Below are positions 40,354-52,577 of a stretch of DNA of 64,000 nt, piece by piece (positions within the stretch are counted from its first letter, which is position 1; each line of letters opens with the position of its first letter). The stretch spans positions 248,001-312,000 of the forward strand of contig OY725499.1 in NCBI GenBank assembly GCA_963281255.1, written 5' to 3'. The translations under genes and the position numbers were made by a program. This stretch comes from Aphrocallistes beatrix. Taxonomy: Eukaryota; Porifera; Hexactinellida; Sceptrulophora; Aphrocallistidae. The notes beneath the pieces were generated by a model, which saw only the letters and a program-made list of their open reading frames with translations, had not been told where the DNA came from and did not search any database.

Positions 40354-40555
40354 ATAGTTTACAATTAATATACCTGCAAAATGGCATAGATAAGCAAGAA
40401 GATGATACTTTTATGTGGAACTAAATTGCTCCCATCATTCTACTGCACAAACTTTCATTACAGGAGGTATCCCAAGGATTCATATATTCTAAACATTGAA
40501 ATCTTTTCGTATGCGGTTTAAAGCCAACTGCATTGCTACCACTTTAGACCAGGTT
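40354..40555 (-). pseudogene. Minus-strand CAP C-terminal remnant, copy d
   Basis: GGAGGTATCCCAAGGATTCA and TTTTCGTATGCGGTTTAAAG, as in the 54588 gene; body deleted, 5' flank attached. Confidence 0.75.
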
Positions 40556-40669
40556 TGCTCAACCAACCTAATATGATCTAATATGCGAAATAGTGTTCTA
40601 ATCCTTGAAGTAAATAATTTTAAAATGAATAAGATCACAAACAAAATGCTACAAGCAGATTGAAGTATA

Positions 40670-40905
40670 TCGGATAAAGTGCAGGAAATGCTTTACTAAG
40701 TAGATCTCATTCGATCCAATTATTATCTCAGGGGACAACAAGTGAATTCAAGTTACTTTGTAGCTAGATCATCCATTAGTCATACAAACTGGATATTTGA
40801 GCTATGATTATGTATGTGAGTTTGTACTGATGGATGGTCAACCTGTAGGACAATGTATTTACCTGTTCAGTCACTGAGATAATAATTAGCTCAAATGAGA
40901 TCTTC
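40670..40905. repeat. CAP upstream element copy at 40.7 kb
   Basis: Both halves are present (GTAGATCTCATTCGATCC and CAAATGAGATCT). No CAP gene follows; instead the 40907-41079 palindrome is fused to its right end. Confidence 0.7.
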
Positions 40906-40906
40906 T

Positions 40907-41079
40907 TTAGATTTTACACTATCGTTACCATAAGGGTAACTCCTCATCCAGATGTTTGGGAATTTTGAAGAATATGTCACACACCAAATTAGTGTGTGTG
41001 ATATATTCTTCAAAATTCCCAAACATCTGGATGGGAGGAGTTAGTATTACCCTTATAGTAACAATGGTGTAAAATCTAA
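40907..41079. repeat. 173-bp palindrome
   Basis: From TTAGATTTTACAC to GTGTAAAATCTAA, centred near 40988-40995, with ATCCAGATGTTTGGGAATTT facing AAATTCCCAAACATCTGGAT. Single arms of this sequence occur in the 3' flank of most clade-B genes (23775, 30475, 32715, 40185, 45825, 48115, 54415), so this looks like a head-to-head fusion of two such flanks. Confidence 0.9.
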
Positions 41080-42097
41080 CAGTTTATATCAGTATATAAT
41101 ATTGATCACAAATCATTAGTATCTGATTTAAATAATTCTTTACACACAAGAATCACAAATGAAAAAATACACAGTTTATAACATAAATATGAACACAATT
41201 GCAAAAATAACTGCAGGACTCGCTCTAGCTGAAGTAATAACATGCAAATTTTACAATATCAGGTTAAAGATTAATCCAAAAAGTTCAGATTTCTATCAAT
41301 TATTATTGACATCGGTTAACTGGATAATCCTGGTGGAAACCAAAATAACCGATCCCTAAAATCGGTTAACCAACCAACTCCAGTCCTGCAGAACTGTGCT
41401 AATTTGGTTCTGAATGAAGGCTGTGTATTTTGATCAAAAATATGCAGAATTTTGATCAGAAAACCAATGTAGAACTTTGATCAGAAATGTGCAATTTGTA
41501 TTAATTAGTATTGAAATTCCACATTTCTGATCAAAGTTCTACTTTGGTTTTCTAATCAAAATTCTATATATTCTCTGATCATAATATACAGTCTCTCTGA
41601 ATGCTGTTTGGTTGGTGGGCGCTGCATTGTTCGAATTTATATGCTGGCATTAGTTCAAATTTCTGATGTTGGCACTAGTTCGAAAGTTAGATATTAGTTC
41701 GAAAGAGGGTATTTGCCAATTGATACTTTTTCGAATTATATCTGACCGTATATTAATCAACGAAATAAAATAACACATTTACATTTGTTTAATAATTTTA
41801 ATAGAGTAAAGGAAATGGAGAAATCATTAGTATATTACTTAGTGTGGATAAATAAAACGAACAATAACTAAACCTTTTTTGAAATCGACATCGGCATTTT
41901 AGGAGAACTATTGATAGGAAATCAGGGGAAATCATCATTTTCTGTTATAAATAACTCAAAATAGAGGCAAAAGCAGCATTTTCTGATGAAAATATCAGCC
42001 AAATGAACATGAACAAGGCATTTCTGAACGATGGGGGTTGTTAATTGGCATTTAGAAGAGCTATGATAAGAAAATTTGTATATTAATATACGTTAAT

Positions 42098-42303
42098 CAG
42101 GGGGCGGATCCGGGATTTTCTAAGGGGGGGCACATAGCCTTTGACAGGTTTTCACCCAACGAAACATTTTTGGACTTACCAAAGATTTTCCAAATATATC
42201 ATCCAACTTCCGTATTTGCGGGTTTGAATGTGAAAATATTTAATGTAGTAACTTTTCAAGGGGGGCACGTGCCCCCTATGCCCCCCCCCTAAATCCGCCA
42301 CTG
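42098..42303. mobile_element. hAT-type MITE, 206 bp
   Basis: Ends CAGGGGGCGGATCCGGGATTT and CCCTAAATCCGCCACTG are inverted. G-run and C-run next to the ends. The flank TTAATATA occurs on both sides, though offset by a few bases on the left, so the exact edge is uncertain. Confidence 0.65.
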
Positions 42304-42341
42304 TTAATATATAATTCGGAGTAATTTAGTTGACATATACG

Positions 42342-42620
42342 CAGTAGCGGATTTAGGAGTGTGCGGAGTGTGCGGCCGCACAGGGCCCCCACATTTTCGG
42401 GCCCCCCACAAATTGACATAAATTATATGTACTTGTTTTTCTAATGAAAAACTCTCACTAATATGAATATTGTATGCAGCAAATCTCATTTTTCATTTTC
42501 ATCTCAAAATTTTTATAAAATTATAATAATAATTATAATCATTTTTTTTTTAAATTTTAGATGCTAGGGCTCCCACAATCGCACTCACACAGGGCCCCCA
42601 CATTTCTAAATCCGGTACTG
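42342..42620. mobile_element. hAT-type MITE, 279 bp, perfect 8-bp duplication
   Basis: Ends CAGTAGCGGATTTAG and CTAAATCCGGTACTG. CATATACG lies immediately before (42334-42341) and after (42621-42628). Internal GGGCCCCCACATTT repeated near both ends. Confidence 0.9.
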
Positions 42621-43235
42621 CATATACGTATCTAATTTTCGAACTAATGCACATCTATCTTTCGAACTAACGCCAACATCGGAATTAATTCGAACTAATA
42701 CATATCTTACTTTCCAAATAATGCCAACATCAACATAAATTCGAACTAATGCCAAAATCAGAAATTCAAATAATGCCAAAATATAAATTAGAACTAATTC
42801 ATGCGCCCTGTTTGGTTGGTGGAACGTAAGACATATTGAGCCCCGATACTTTTGCCAGCACAAGGGCCAGACGATCCTTAATGCACCCTGAAACGAGTAC
42901 GTACTTCAAAAATTAAATTCCAAAATTTATAACTAAATGTAACTACCAGTTTAGAGCACTTCGAATTGAAAACAATTGACAAATTTTTATTTCAGTGACT
43001 GATTCAATGCTCCCTGCTTGCTATTTGATATTTGAAGTTTATTAAGTCAATTAACTCTTACAGTTAATTGAATTAATAAATCATGGATTAAGTATACGGG
43101 TTTGTATGACTGATGGATGATGAACCTGTAAAACAACGTATTTTATATGTTCAGTATAATGAGATAATAATTAGATCTTAATTCTAGTTTTGGCTATAAA
43201 TAATTGACAAACTTATTTCTATTAACCGAGACAAA

Positions 43236-43922
43236 ATGCAATTTGGGGGTGAAATCAGCATTTTCGTATTTTGTCACATTATTTTCAATATTCCAGTGGG
43301 GAATGCTCAAACGATACTAGACAAGGAAGTTCAAAAGACCATTGTAGAGATTCATAATGATGCAAGAAGAAGTGTAGATCCTACTGCTGCTAGTATGAGG
43401 TAAATGAAATGGAGTGATTGCCTCGCTGAAGCATCTTACGAATCCTTTGAGCGGGGCCTAGTACACACCCAAGTTCAAGAAATAGCTGCGGCCAAAAATT
43501 GTGAAGCGTCAGACCAATCAGTTGGAACAAACTATTTTCTAAGTAATCAACCAATAACAGATATTGCTACTATAGTTACGGATTGGGTAAATTTTAAGCC
43601 ATTATATACTCGTGAAACAGGTTAACGTGAAGATGTTCTAAATTGCGTCAAATATGTTCGAATGATTTTTCCTGAGAGCTTTCTTGTTGGATGCACTATT
43701 TTTGATCAAGAGGTTTCCAGCGCTTATTTTTTTATCTGCAGTTATGCAAAGGGAGGAGGATATGACCAACCTTATGCACTAGGAGAGAAGTGTTCAGAAT
43801 GTATTGCCCCTTGGGACAACTGCAATGATGGATTGTGCACTAGAAATGATGGAAGTAGCTTATTTTCTTCTAAAGCAAGTTCTGTGATTATTTTCGCAAT
43901 TGTGTTCATATTTATGCTATAA
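43236..43922 (+). pseudogene. Clade-B CAP pseudogene, recent copy of 49411
   Basis: Nearly identical to the intact gene at 49411-50097, including both flanks. Two nonsense changes break it: GAA to TAA at 43401-43403, and CAA to TAA at 43623-43625. The adjoining Cys codon TGT is also CGT. All other features (signal peptide, PESFLVGC, CSYAKGGG, Cys module, GPI-like tail) are preserved. The TATAAATA box at 43195 is intact. Inactivation must be recent. Confidence 0.92.
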
Positions 43923-44786
<864 letters not shown>

Positions 44787-44828
44787 TATAAATAGTAATG
44801 ATATCTCAGTGCCATTAATCTACGCAAA

Positions 44829-45524
44829 ATGCAACTTTGGGGCAAAATTAACATTTTCATTTTTGGTCACATTATTTTCAATATTCCAGTGGGGAATGCT
44901 CAAGCGATACAAGACAAGGAAGTTCAAAAGACCATTGTGGATATTCATAATGATGCAAGAAGAAGTGTAGATCCTGCTGCTGCTAACATGAGGGAAATGA
45001 AATGGAGTGATTGCCTCGCTGAAGCATCTTACGAATATCTCGAGCCATGCCAAAAAACCCAAACTGTTCAAGAAATAGCTGCGGCAAAAGATTGTGAAGC
45101 ATCAGACCAGGATGTTGGATTTTCTATTTTTCAAGGTAGTGAACCAATACTGCTACCATATATTGCTACTATAGTTAGGAGTTGGACAAACGCACAGTCA
45201 TATTACAATCATGAGATTAATCAATGTGAGTTAAGTTGTCCTCATTATGTACGAATGATTTTTCCAGAGAGTTTTCTTGTTGGATGCGCTATTTTGGATG
45301 TAGTTGATTGCGATAGTACAAGGTATTTCTTTTTATGCAGTTATGCAAAGGGAGGAGGAAGTTATACCCAACCTTATGCACTAGGAGAGAAGTGTTCAGA
45401 ATGTATGGCCCCTTGGGACAACTGCAATGATGGATTGTGCACTAGAAATGATGGAAATAGCTTATTTCGATCTAAAACAAGTTCCATGATAATTTTCGCA
45501 ATTGTGTTCATATTTATGCTATAA
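44829..45524 (+). CDS. Divergent CAP protein (clade B), GPI-type
   Basis: A 231-residue protein; start MQLWGKINIF, 42 bp after TATAAATA (44787). Signal peptide ends VGNAQA; HNDARRSVDPAAANMREM. Tetrad: first His absent (EPCQKTQTVQ), GENL replaced by GFSI, second Glu position altered (WTNAQSYY), second His kept (CPHYVRMIF). PESFLVGC, CSYAKGGG, CSECMAPWDNCNDGLC and GPI-like tail. The loop before HY is shortened (QCELSC). Single exon. Confidence 0.9.
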   Translation: MQLWGKINIFIFGHIIFNIPVGNAQAIQDKEVQKTIVDIHNDARRSVDPAAANMREMKWSDCLAEASYEYLEPCQKTQTVQEIAAAKDCEASDQDVGFSIFQGSEPILLPYIATIVRSWTNAQSYYNHEINQCELSCPHYVRMIFPESFLVGCAILDVVDCDSTRYFFLCSYAKGGGSYTQPYALGEKCSECMAPWDNCNDGLCTRNDGNSLFRSKTSSMIIFAIVFIFML

Positions 45525-46003
45525 ACTGTATCCTTGTGTGTTTGTGTGTGACTATTGTGTGTCAGTGTCTTGATTTCCATTACCTCATTACTAATCAGAA
45601 ACTCCTCTGTGATTACCAGAATAGTATTATTATTAATTAATTATTAATGAAAAATATGGATTTTGTCATTTGTGATTTGTGATTCTTGTGTATTAATAGT
45701 ATTTAAATCCTATACTACTCAGGTGTGATCATTATATAGTCATTTTTTGCTGAGTGGACGAAACTGTTAGATTAAAAGAGTAAATAAAACTTTTTTACAC
45801 CATTATATCCATAACGGTAACTCTCTATCCAGATGTTTGGGATTTCTGAAGAATATATCACACAGTTTTACTCAAAGAAACTTAAATAATAATTGAATAC
45901 AGATAATAATGATAAATACAAATTGAGATCGTTCCTTGTTCAAGTAGTGAGCCTAAGATAACACACAATAATCACACAAATCATTGTATGATATGGTTTA
46001 CAA
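45525..46003. repeat. Clade-B 3' flank
   Basis: No gene. Near-identical to 47817-48290, as part of a 2.29-kb tandem duplication (see 46204). Confidence 0.7.
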
Positions 46004-46195
46004 TCCATATTCCTACTAATTGGCACAGATAACCAAGAAGATGATTATTTGGAATCAAATTTCTTTAATCATTTTAATGCACAAACCTTCATTACAAGTG
46101 GTATCTCAAGGCCGAATACATTCTTAACATTGAAATCCTTTCGTATATAGTTTAAAACCAACAACGTTGCTACCTCTTTAGACTAGGTTTAGTCT
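46004..46195 (-). pseudogene. Minus-strand CAP C-terminal remnant, copy e
   Basis: AAACCTTCATTACAAGTGGTATCTCAAGG and CCTTTCGTATATAGTTTAAA correspond to the 54588 gene tail. More decayed than copies a-d; body deleted. Confidence 0.7.
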
Positions 46196-46203
46196 ACCAA
46201 CCT

Positions 46204-47082
46204 AATATGATCTAATATGCGATATCGTCTTCTAATCCTTGAAGTAAATCCTTGTATTTAAACTCGATTAATTCGAACTAATGCCAAAATGAGAAATTCA
46301 AACTAATGCAGGTGCCCTGTTTGGTTGTTGGGGCGTATGATATATAGAACCCACGAGACTTTTTTCCAGCACCTAGGTCCAGACTATCCTTAATGCGGCC
46401 CTGAAACGAGTACGTACTTCTAAACTTATAATCTAAAAAATTGATAACTAAATGTAACTACCAGTTTAGAACACTTCTAATCGAAAAATTATGAAAAATT
46501 TTTATTTTAGTGACTGATTCAATGCTCCCTGCTTGGTATTTGATATTTGAAGTTTATTAAGTCAATTAACTCTTACAGTTAATTGAATTAATAAATCATA
46601 GATTTTGCATGCGGGTTTGTATGACTGATGGATGATGAACCTGTAAAACAACGTATTTTATCTGTTCAGCATACTGAGATAATAATTGGCTCAATGAGAT
46701 CTACTTATCAAAATATTTTCTATAAGACTTCTTTCCAATATTCTTTATACAAACATCTTTACTTTGCGATCTTTCATTCAAAAGTTATTTGCTCTAAAGG
46801 TTAGAACAGCATAATCATCTATAATTCGCATATTAGATCATACAAAGTTTCGGCTGCACTAGAAATCCAATATTTTGAAGTAATAATTAGATAAGATGAG
46901 AAATTCTATCTAGACCTTTTCCGTTAAACTTCTTTAAAACAAATTAATGGTCAAACCTTAAAGTAATTTCCTTAAGTACATCTCATTTTTGTAAAAGACA
47001 CTCAATGAAACTTTGTTTAATTAAAATGTATATACTGATCGAAACAAGTTTTATCATTGATGATCTTAATTCTAGTTTTGGC
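46204..47082. repeat. 5' part of 2.29-kb tandem duplication, copy 1
   Basis: No gene. Almost base-for-base identical to 48491-49369 (offset 2287 bp). Contains a remnant of the CAP upstream element and the TTCGAACTAATGCC repeat fragment. Confidence 0.85.
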
Positions 47083-47123
47083 TATAAATAATTGACAAAC
47101 TTATTTCTATTAACCGAGACAAA

Positions 47124-47816
47124 ATGCAATTTGGAGGTGTAATCAGCATTTTCATCTTTTGTCACATTATTTTCAATATTCCAGTGGGGAATGCTCAAGT
47201 GATACAAGACAAGGAAGTTCAAAAGAGTATTGTGGATATTCATAATGAAGCAAGAAGAAGTGTAGATCCTACTGTTGCCAACATGAGGGAAATGAAATGG
47301 AGTGATTGCCTCGCTGAAGCGACCTATGAATCCTTTGATGATGGATGCCTGACAGGTGGAAATATTCAAGCAATAGCTGCAGCAAAAAATTGTGAAGCTT
47401 CAGACCAGGAGGTTGGATTAAACTTTTTTGTTAGTCTACAACCAATAACAGATGTTTCTACTCCAGTTATGGATTGGGCAAACCAAAGGTCAGGATATAT
47501 TCCTGAATCTAATCAATGTGTGGAGGGTCAACAATGCGTCAATTATATATTAATGATTTATCCTGAGAGTTTTCTTGTTGGATGCGCTATTTTTGATAAT
47601 CCTGAATGCAGTAATAAAGAGCTTTTATGTAGCTATTCAAAGGGAGGAGCACTCTATGGCCAACCTTATGCACTAGGAGAGAAGTGTTCAGAATGTATTT
47701 CTCCTTGGGACAACTGCAATGATGGATTGTGCGCTAGAAATGATGGAAATAGCTTATTTCCATCTAAAACAAGTTCCATAATTATTTTCGCAATTGTATT
47801 CATATTTATGCTATAA
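47124..47816 (+). CDS. Divergent CAP protein (clade B), tetrad lost
   Basis: A 230-residue protein; start MQFGGVISIF, TATAAATA at 47083. Signal peptide ends VGNAQV. HNEARRSVDPTVANMREM. All four tetrad positions are changed: no first His, GLNF for GENL, WANQRSGY for WANEK, and CVNYILMIY for CGHYTQM. The disulfide framework and YPESFLVGC, CSYSKGGA, CSECISPWDNCNDGLC and GPI-like tail remain. It keeps the CAP scaffold without the metal or active-site residues. Single exon. Confidence 0.9.
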   Translation: MQFGGVISIFIFCHIIFNIPVGNAQVIQDKEVQKSIVDIHNEARRSVDPTVANMREMKWSDCLAEATYESFDDGCLTGGNIQAIAAAKNCEASDQEVGLNFFVSLQPITDVSTPVMDWANQRSGYIPESNQCVEGQQCVNYILMIYPESFLVGCAIFDNPECSNKELLCSYSKGGALYGQPYALGEKCSECISPWDNCNDGLCARNDGNSLFPSKTSSIIIFAIVFIFML

Positions 47817-48287
47817 ACTGTATCCTTGTGTGTTTGCGTGTGACTATTGTGTGTCAGTGTCTTGATTTCCATTACCTCATTACTAATCAGGAACTCTTGT
47901 GTGATTACCAGAATAGTATTATTATTAATTTATTATTGATGAAAAATGTGGCTTTTTCATCTGTGATTCTTGTGTATATAAATAGTATTTAAATCCTATA
48001 CTACTCAGGCGTGATCATTATATATACATTTTTTGCTGAGTGGACGGAACTGTTAGATTACAAGAGTAAATAAAACTTTTTTATACCATTATAACCACAA
48101 CAGTAATTCCCCATTCAAATGTTTGGGATTTCTGAAGAATATATCACACAGTTTTAATCAAAGAAAAGTAAACAATAATAGAATACAGATAATAATTATA
48201 AATACAAATTGTGATTGTTCCTTGTTCAAGTAGTGAGCCTAAGATAACACACAATAATCACACAAATCATTGTATGATATGGTTTAC
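47817..48287. repeat. Clade-B 3' flank, duplicated
   Basis: No gene. Duplicate of 45525-46003. Confidence 0.7.
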
Positions 48288-48475
48288 AATCCATATTCCT
48301 ACTAATTGGCACAGATAACCAAGATGATGATTATTTGGAATCAAATTTATATAATCATTTCTACTGCACAAACCTTCATTACAAGTGGTATCTCAAGGCC
48401 GAATACATTCTTAACATTGAAATCCTTTCGTATATAGTTTAAAACCAACAACGTTGCTACCTCTTTAGACTAGGT
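48288..48475 (-). pseudogene. Minus-strand CAP C-terminal remnant, copy f
   Basis: Same lesion pattern as copy e at 46004, carried along in the 2.29-kb duplication. Confidence 0.7.
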
Positions 48476-48490
48476 TTAGTCTACCAACCT

Positions 48491-49369
48491 AATATGATCT
48501 AATATGCGATATCGTCTTCTAATCCTTGAAGTAAATCCTTGTATTTAAACTCGATTAATTCGAACTAATGCCAAAATGAGAAATTCAAACTAATGCAGGT
48601 GCCCTGTTTGGTTGTTGGGGCGTATGATATATAGAACCCACGAGACTTTTTTCCAGCACCTAGGTCCAGACTATCCTTAATGCGGCCCTGAAACGAGTAC
48701 GTACTTCTAAACTTATAATCTAAAAAATTGATAACTAAATGTAACTACCAGTTTAGAACACTTCTAATCGAAAAATTATGAAAAATTTTTATTTTAGTGA
48801 CTGATTCAATGCTCCCTGCTTGGTATTTGATATTTGAAGTTTATTAAGTCAATTAACTCTTACAGTTAATTGAATTAATAAATCATAGATTTTGCATGCG
48901 GGTTTGTATGACTGATGGATGATGAACCTGTAAAACAACGTATTTTATCTGTTCAGCATACTGAGATAATAATTGGCTCAATGAGATCTACTTATCAAAA
49001 TATTTTCTATAAGACTTCTTTCCAATATTCTTTATACAAACATCTTTACTTTGCGATCTTTCATTCAAAAGTTATTTGCTCTAAAGGTTAGAACAGCATA
49101 ATCATCTATAATTCGCATATTAGATCATACAAAGTTTCGGCTGCACTAGAAATCCAATATTTTGAAGTAATAATTAGATAAGATGAGAAATTCTATCTAG
49201 ACCTTTTCCGTTAAACTTCTTTAAAACAAATTAATGGTCAAACCTTAAAGTAATTCCGTTAAGTACATCTCATTTTTGTAAAAGACACTCAATGAAACTT
49301 TGTTTAATTAAAATGTATATACTGATCGAAACAAGTTTTATCATTGATGAACTTAATTCTAGTTTTGGC
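48491..49369. repeat. 5' part of 2.29-kb tandem duplication, copy 2
   Basis: No gene. Near-identical to 46204-47082; only a few substitutions and small indels were seen by eye. Confidence 0.85.
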
Positions 49370-49377
49370 TATAAATA
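49370..49377 (+). promoter_or_regulatory. TATAAATA box of CAP gene 49411
   Basis: GGCTATAAATAATTG, 41 bp before the ATG, identical to 47083 and 43195. Confidence 0.65.
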
Positions 49378-49410
49378 ATTGACAAACTTATTTCTATTAA
49401 CCGAGACAAA

Positions 49411-50097
49411 ATGCAATTTGGGGGTGAAATCAGCATTTTCATCTTTTGTCACATTATTTTCAATATTCCAGTGGGGAATGCTCAAACAATACTAGACAAG
49501 GAAGTTCAAAAGACCATTGTAGAGATTCATAATGATGCAAGAAGAAGTGTAGATCCTACTGCTGCTAGTATGAGGGAAATGAAATGGAGTGATTGCCTCG
49601 CTGAAGCATCTTACGAATCCTTTGAGCGGGGCCTAGTACACACCCAAGTTCAAGAAATAGCTGCGGCAAAAAATTGTGAAGCGTCAGACCAATCAGTTGG
49701 AACAAACTATTTTCTAAGTAATCAACCAATAACAGATATTGCTACTATAGTTACGGATTGGGTAAATTTTAAGTCATTATATACTCGTGAAACAGGTCAA
49801 TGTGAAGATGTTCTAAATTGCGTCAAATATGTGCGAATGATTTTTCCTGAGAGCTTTCTTGTTGGATGCACTATTTTTGATCAAGAGGTTTCCAGCGCTT
49901 ATTTTTTTATCTGCAGTTATGCAAAGGGAGGAGGATATGACCAACCTTATGCAATAGGGGAGAAGTGTTCAGAATGTATTGCTCCTTGGGACAACTGCAA
50001 TGATGGATTGTGCACTAGAAATGATGGAAGTAGCTTATTTTCTTCTAAAGCAAGTTCTGTGATTATTTTCGCAATTGTGTTCATATTTATGCTATAA
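49411..50097 (+). CDS. Divergent CAP protein (clade B), tetrad lost
   Basis: A 228-residue protein; start MQFGGEISIF. Signal peptide ends VGNAQT. HNDARRSVDPTAASMREM. Tetrad gone: first His absent (FERGLVHTQVQ shifts the spacing), GTNY for GENL, WVNFKSLY, and CVKYVRMIF for CGHYTQM. PESFLVGC, CSYAKGGG, CSECIAPWDNCNDGLC and GPI-like tail are kept. It is the intact parent or sister of the pseudogene at 43236. Its 5' flank is nearly the same as that of 47124 although the core differs. Single exon. Confidence 0.9.
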   Translation: MQFGGEISIFIFCHIIFNIPVGNAQTILDKEVQKTIVEIHNDARRSVDPTAASMREMKWSDCLAEASYESFERGLVHTQVQEIAAAKNCEASDQSVGTNYFLSNQPITDIATIVTDWVNFKSLYTRETGQCEDVLNCVKYVRMIFPESFLVGCTIFDQEVSSAYFFICSYAKGGGYDQPYAIGEKCSECIAPWDNCNDGLCTRNDGSSLFSSKASSVIIFAIVFIFML

Positions 50098-50213
50098 ACT
50101 GTATCCTTACGTGTTTGTGGCTATTGTATTCCAGTGTCATGATTCTCTAAACCTATTAATACTAAAAAACTCCTGTCCTGTGTGATTATGTGTGTGTGTG
50201 ATTTATTATAGCA

Positions 50214-50214
<1 letters not shown>

Positions 50215-50296
<82 letters not shown>
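50215..50296. repeat. (ATT)n microsatellite, short allele-like copy
   Basis: About 80 bp, in the same 3'-flank position as the 260-bp array at 44038. It shows repeat-length change since duplication. Confidence 0.95.
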
Positions 50297-50297
<1 letters not shown>

Positions 50298-50825
50298 AAG
50301 CGCGGTTACAAGCGCGGAAGTGAAATATCATCTCTAAATACGTCTGTCCTACTGTTATAATCGATATCGCACGAAAAATCACCAAATTTATCAATTTTTA
50401 AAATTTTAATGAGTAATGATGATGTCATAATAAATTGATGAGTCATCATTTTTGATGATAGTTGCACTATTTGTGAGGTATGTTAGTATACAGATTCTAT
50501 TAAAATTTCAGCCTTCTATCTTCTATAATGGCTGAGTTATGCTCGAATAACTGTATTGCTTAACTTTTTAAAATGTGACAATGACGTAATAATTCCATTA
50601 TGAGTCGACATTTCCGTCTGAGCTCAGAACTTACTGGAGCCATAGCCAAAAAACTCCCACATGCCAAAAATCAGCTTTCTGTGACTGGCAGTTTCTTTAA
50701 TCAATTCGTTACAGATATATATATATACGTGTATATACATATATATAAACATGAATCGAGTTTTAATAGTAAAGATATAAATATATATACGTATATATAT
50801 AGATTGATCGAGTTTTAATAGCAAG
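50297..50825 (-). mobile_element. Helitron-like non-autonomous repeat (candidate)
   Basis: Read on the minus strand it starts TTGCTATTAAAACTCGATC with a TATATACG-rich stretch, runs through AATTGATTAAAGAAACTGCC, TTTTGGCATGTGGGAG and CTATGGCTCCAGTAAGTTC, and ends in GCGCTTGTAACCGCGCTTGT. Shared with 35370-35826 and 55837-56130. No terminal inverted repeats. Helitron assignment is inference from the TATTAAAACTC start and hairpin end. Confidence 0.5.
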
Positions 50826-50826
50826 G

Positions 50827-51105
<279 letters not shown>

Positions 51106-52210
51106 GCCAATAATGATTCAAACTTTGTTCTACCAACCAGATATGATCTAATATGCAAAATGGTGCTCTAATCCTTGAAGTAAATACCTTTTAGATGAAT
51201 AGGATCATAAAGCAAATTGCTACAAGTAAAATGAAATCTGTACAGGAAATACTTCTAAGAAAATGCTACTAAGTAGATCTCATTCGTTTCAATTATTATC
51301 TCAGGGGACAACAAGTAAAAAAAGTTGCTTTGTAGGTAGATCATCCATTAGTCATATAAAACTGCATATTTGAGCTATAATTATACTAATTCAATAAACA
51401 ATTAATAATATCATGGATCATGTAGATTATGTATGTGGGTTTGAATGACTGATGGATGATCAACCTGCAGAACAACGTATTTGACCTGTTCAGTATACTG
51501 AGATAATAATTGGCTCAAATGAGATCTACTTAACAAAATATTTTCTCAAATACTTCATTCCAATATATTTAATTCTAGCATCTCTACTTTGTGAACTTTT
51601 ATTTAATAATAATTTATTCCAAAGGTTGGAATGTCGCGAAAAAATTGGTCCGGGGGGATCAAATTTAGCTAGGGAGGGTCAGTTTTGGCAGCCAAAATTA
51701 GTCCCCCGGGCCAATTTTGGTGACCACAACCGGTCCCCCGGACCAATTTTGGCCTGACAGGAACAGCTTATTAATAATTCGTAGATTAGATCATACATGG
51801 TTTAGCAATTATGATTACTTTGAATTCACAGTAGCACTCTTAGTTTGCTCCAGATAACCTCACAGATAGTTTGTAGAAAAGCACTGGAATCTTTCATGAT
51901 ATAATTGAAGATGATTACGTTTCATTAAACCCATATTATCATAAAAAATTTACAATATTGATACAATAATTAGTTAAGATGAGGTGAGTTGACTGAATAA
52001 GGTCGAATTTTGAAACTGGTATAAGGCAGAATTCAAAACTAGAATAAGTCCGAATCATTCCAATACTCGAATAAGGCCAAATTGTCAAAGCTGGAACAAG
52101 GCCGAACTGTTTCAAGATTGGAATAAGGCCGAATTGTCAAAACTGGAATAAGGCCGAATTATTGTAAGACTGGAAAATATCGAATAACATGCACGTAAAA
52201 CTGTAATGAA
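51106..52210. other. Spacer with repeats
   Basis: No gene. 51245-51560: CAP upstream element. 51650-51760: GGTCCGGGGGG / CCCCCGGACC inverted motif, probably a small MITE. 52000-52180: degenerate AATAAGGCCGAATTGTCAAAACTGG tandem repeats; reversed copies occur at 52750-52915. Confidence 0.6.
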
Positions 52211-52577
52211 CAGGGGCCTTATTCACTAAGAAAACTTAAGATTTGCTTAACTTTTGAATCTTCAAAATTAGAAGAGATTTTTAAAGAATTCAAATAGATT
52301 GCATACTCTATTAATTTTAAGTGGTACAATTGAAATGCTTGACAAATTTTGATCTATATTTTAAGTTAAGTATGACGTCATAATACTTAAGTATGACATC
52401 ACGAATATTTCGAGAGTGACTTGGAATATTTCCAGTATTTAGGTAGTTTATATTTCTATTGGTATCATTGAACATCTATTTACCCAAATCGTAATGCAAC
52501 TCTTCAAATTTTCCACTATACGTATAAAGTTATATAAAGTTAAGCAAATCTTAAGTTTTCTTAGTGAATAAGGCCCC
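52211..52577. mobile_element. MITE with long inverted repeats, copy 2
   Basis: Same family as 18277-18670: CAGGGGCCTTATTCACTAAG ... CTTAGTGAATAAGGCCCC, with one internal deletion of about 30 bp relative to copy 1. It sits between the facing AATAAGGCCGAATT repeat blocks. Confidence 0.8.

Larger units (their letters stand above)
41080..43194. other. Transposon-rich spacer without genes
   Basis: No gene. Degenerate TTCGAACTAATGCC repeats run in one orientation at 42635-42795 and reversed at 41630-41720. Two hAT-type MITEs lie between (42098-42303 and 42342-42620). 41390-41560 has GATCAGAAA/TTTCTGATC repeats. 43090-43175 holds part of the CAP upstream element. Confidence 0.6.

Noticed and set aside
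41159-41359. 66-residue frame near 41.2 kb resembling a CAP tail (MNTIAKI)
   Set aside because: It is the antisense reading of a decayed CAP 3' end (as at 37603-37650); too short and interrupted to call with confidence.
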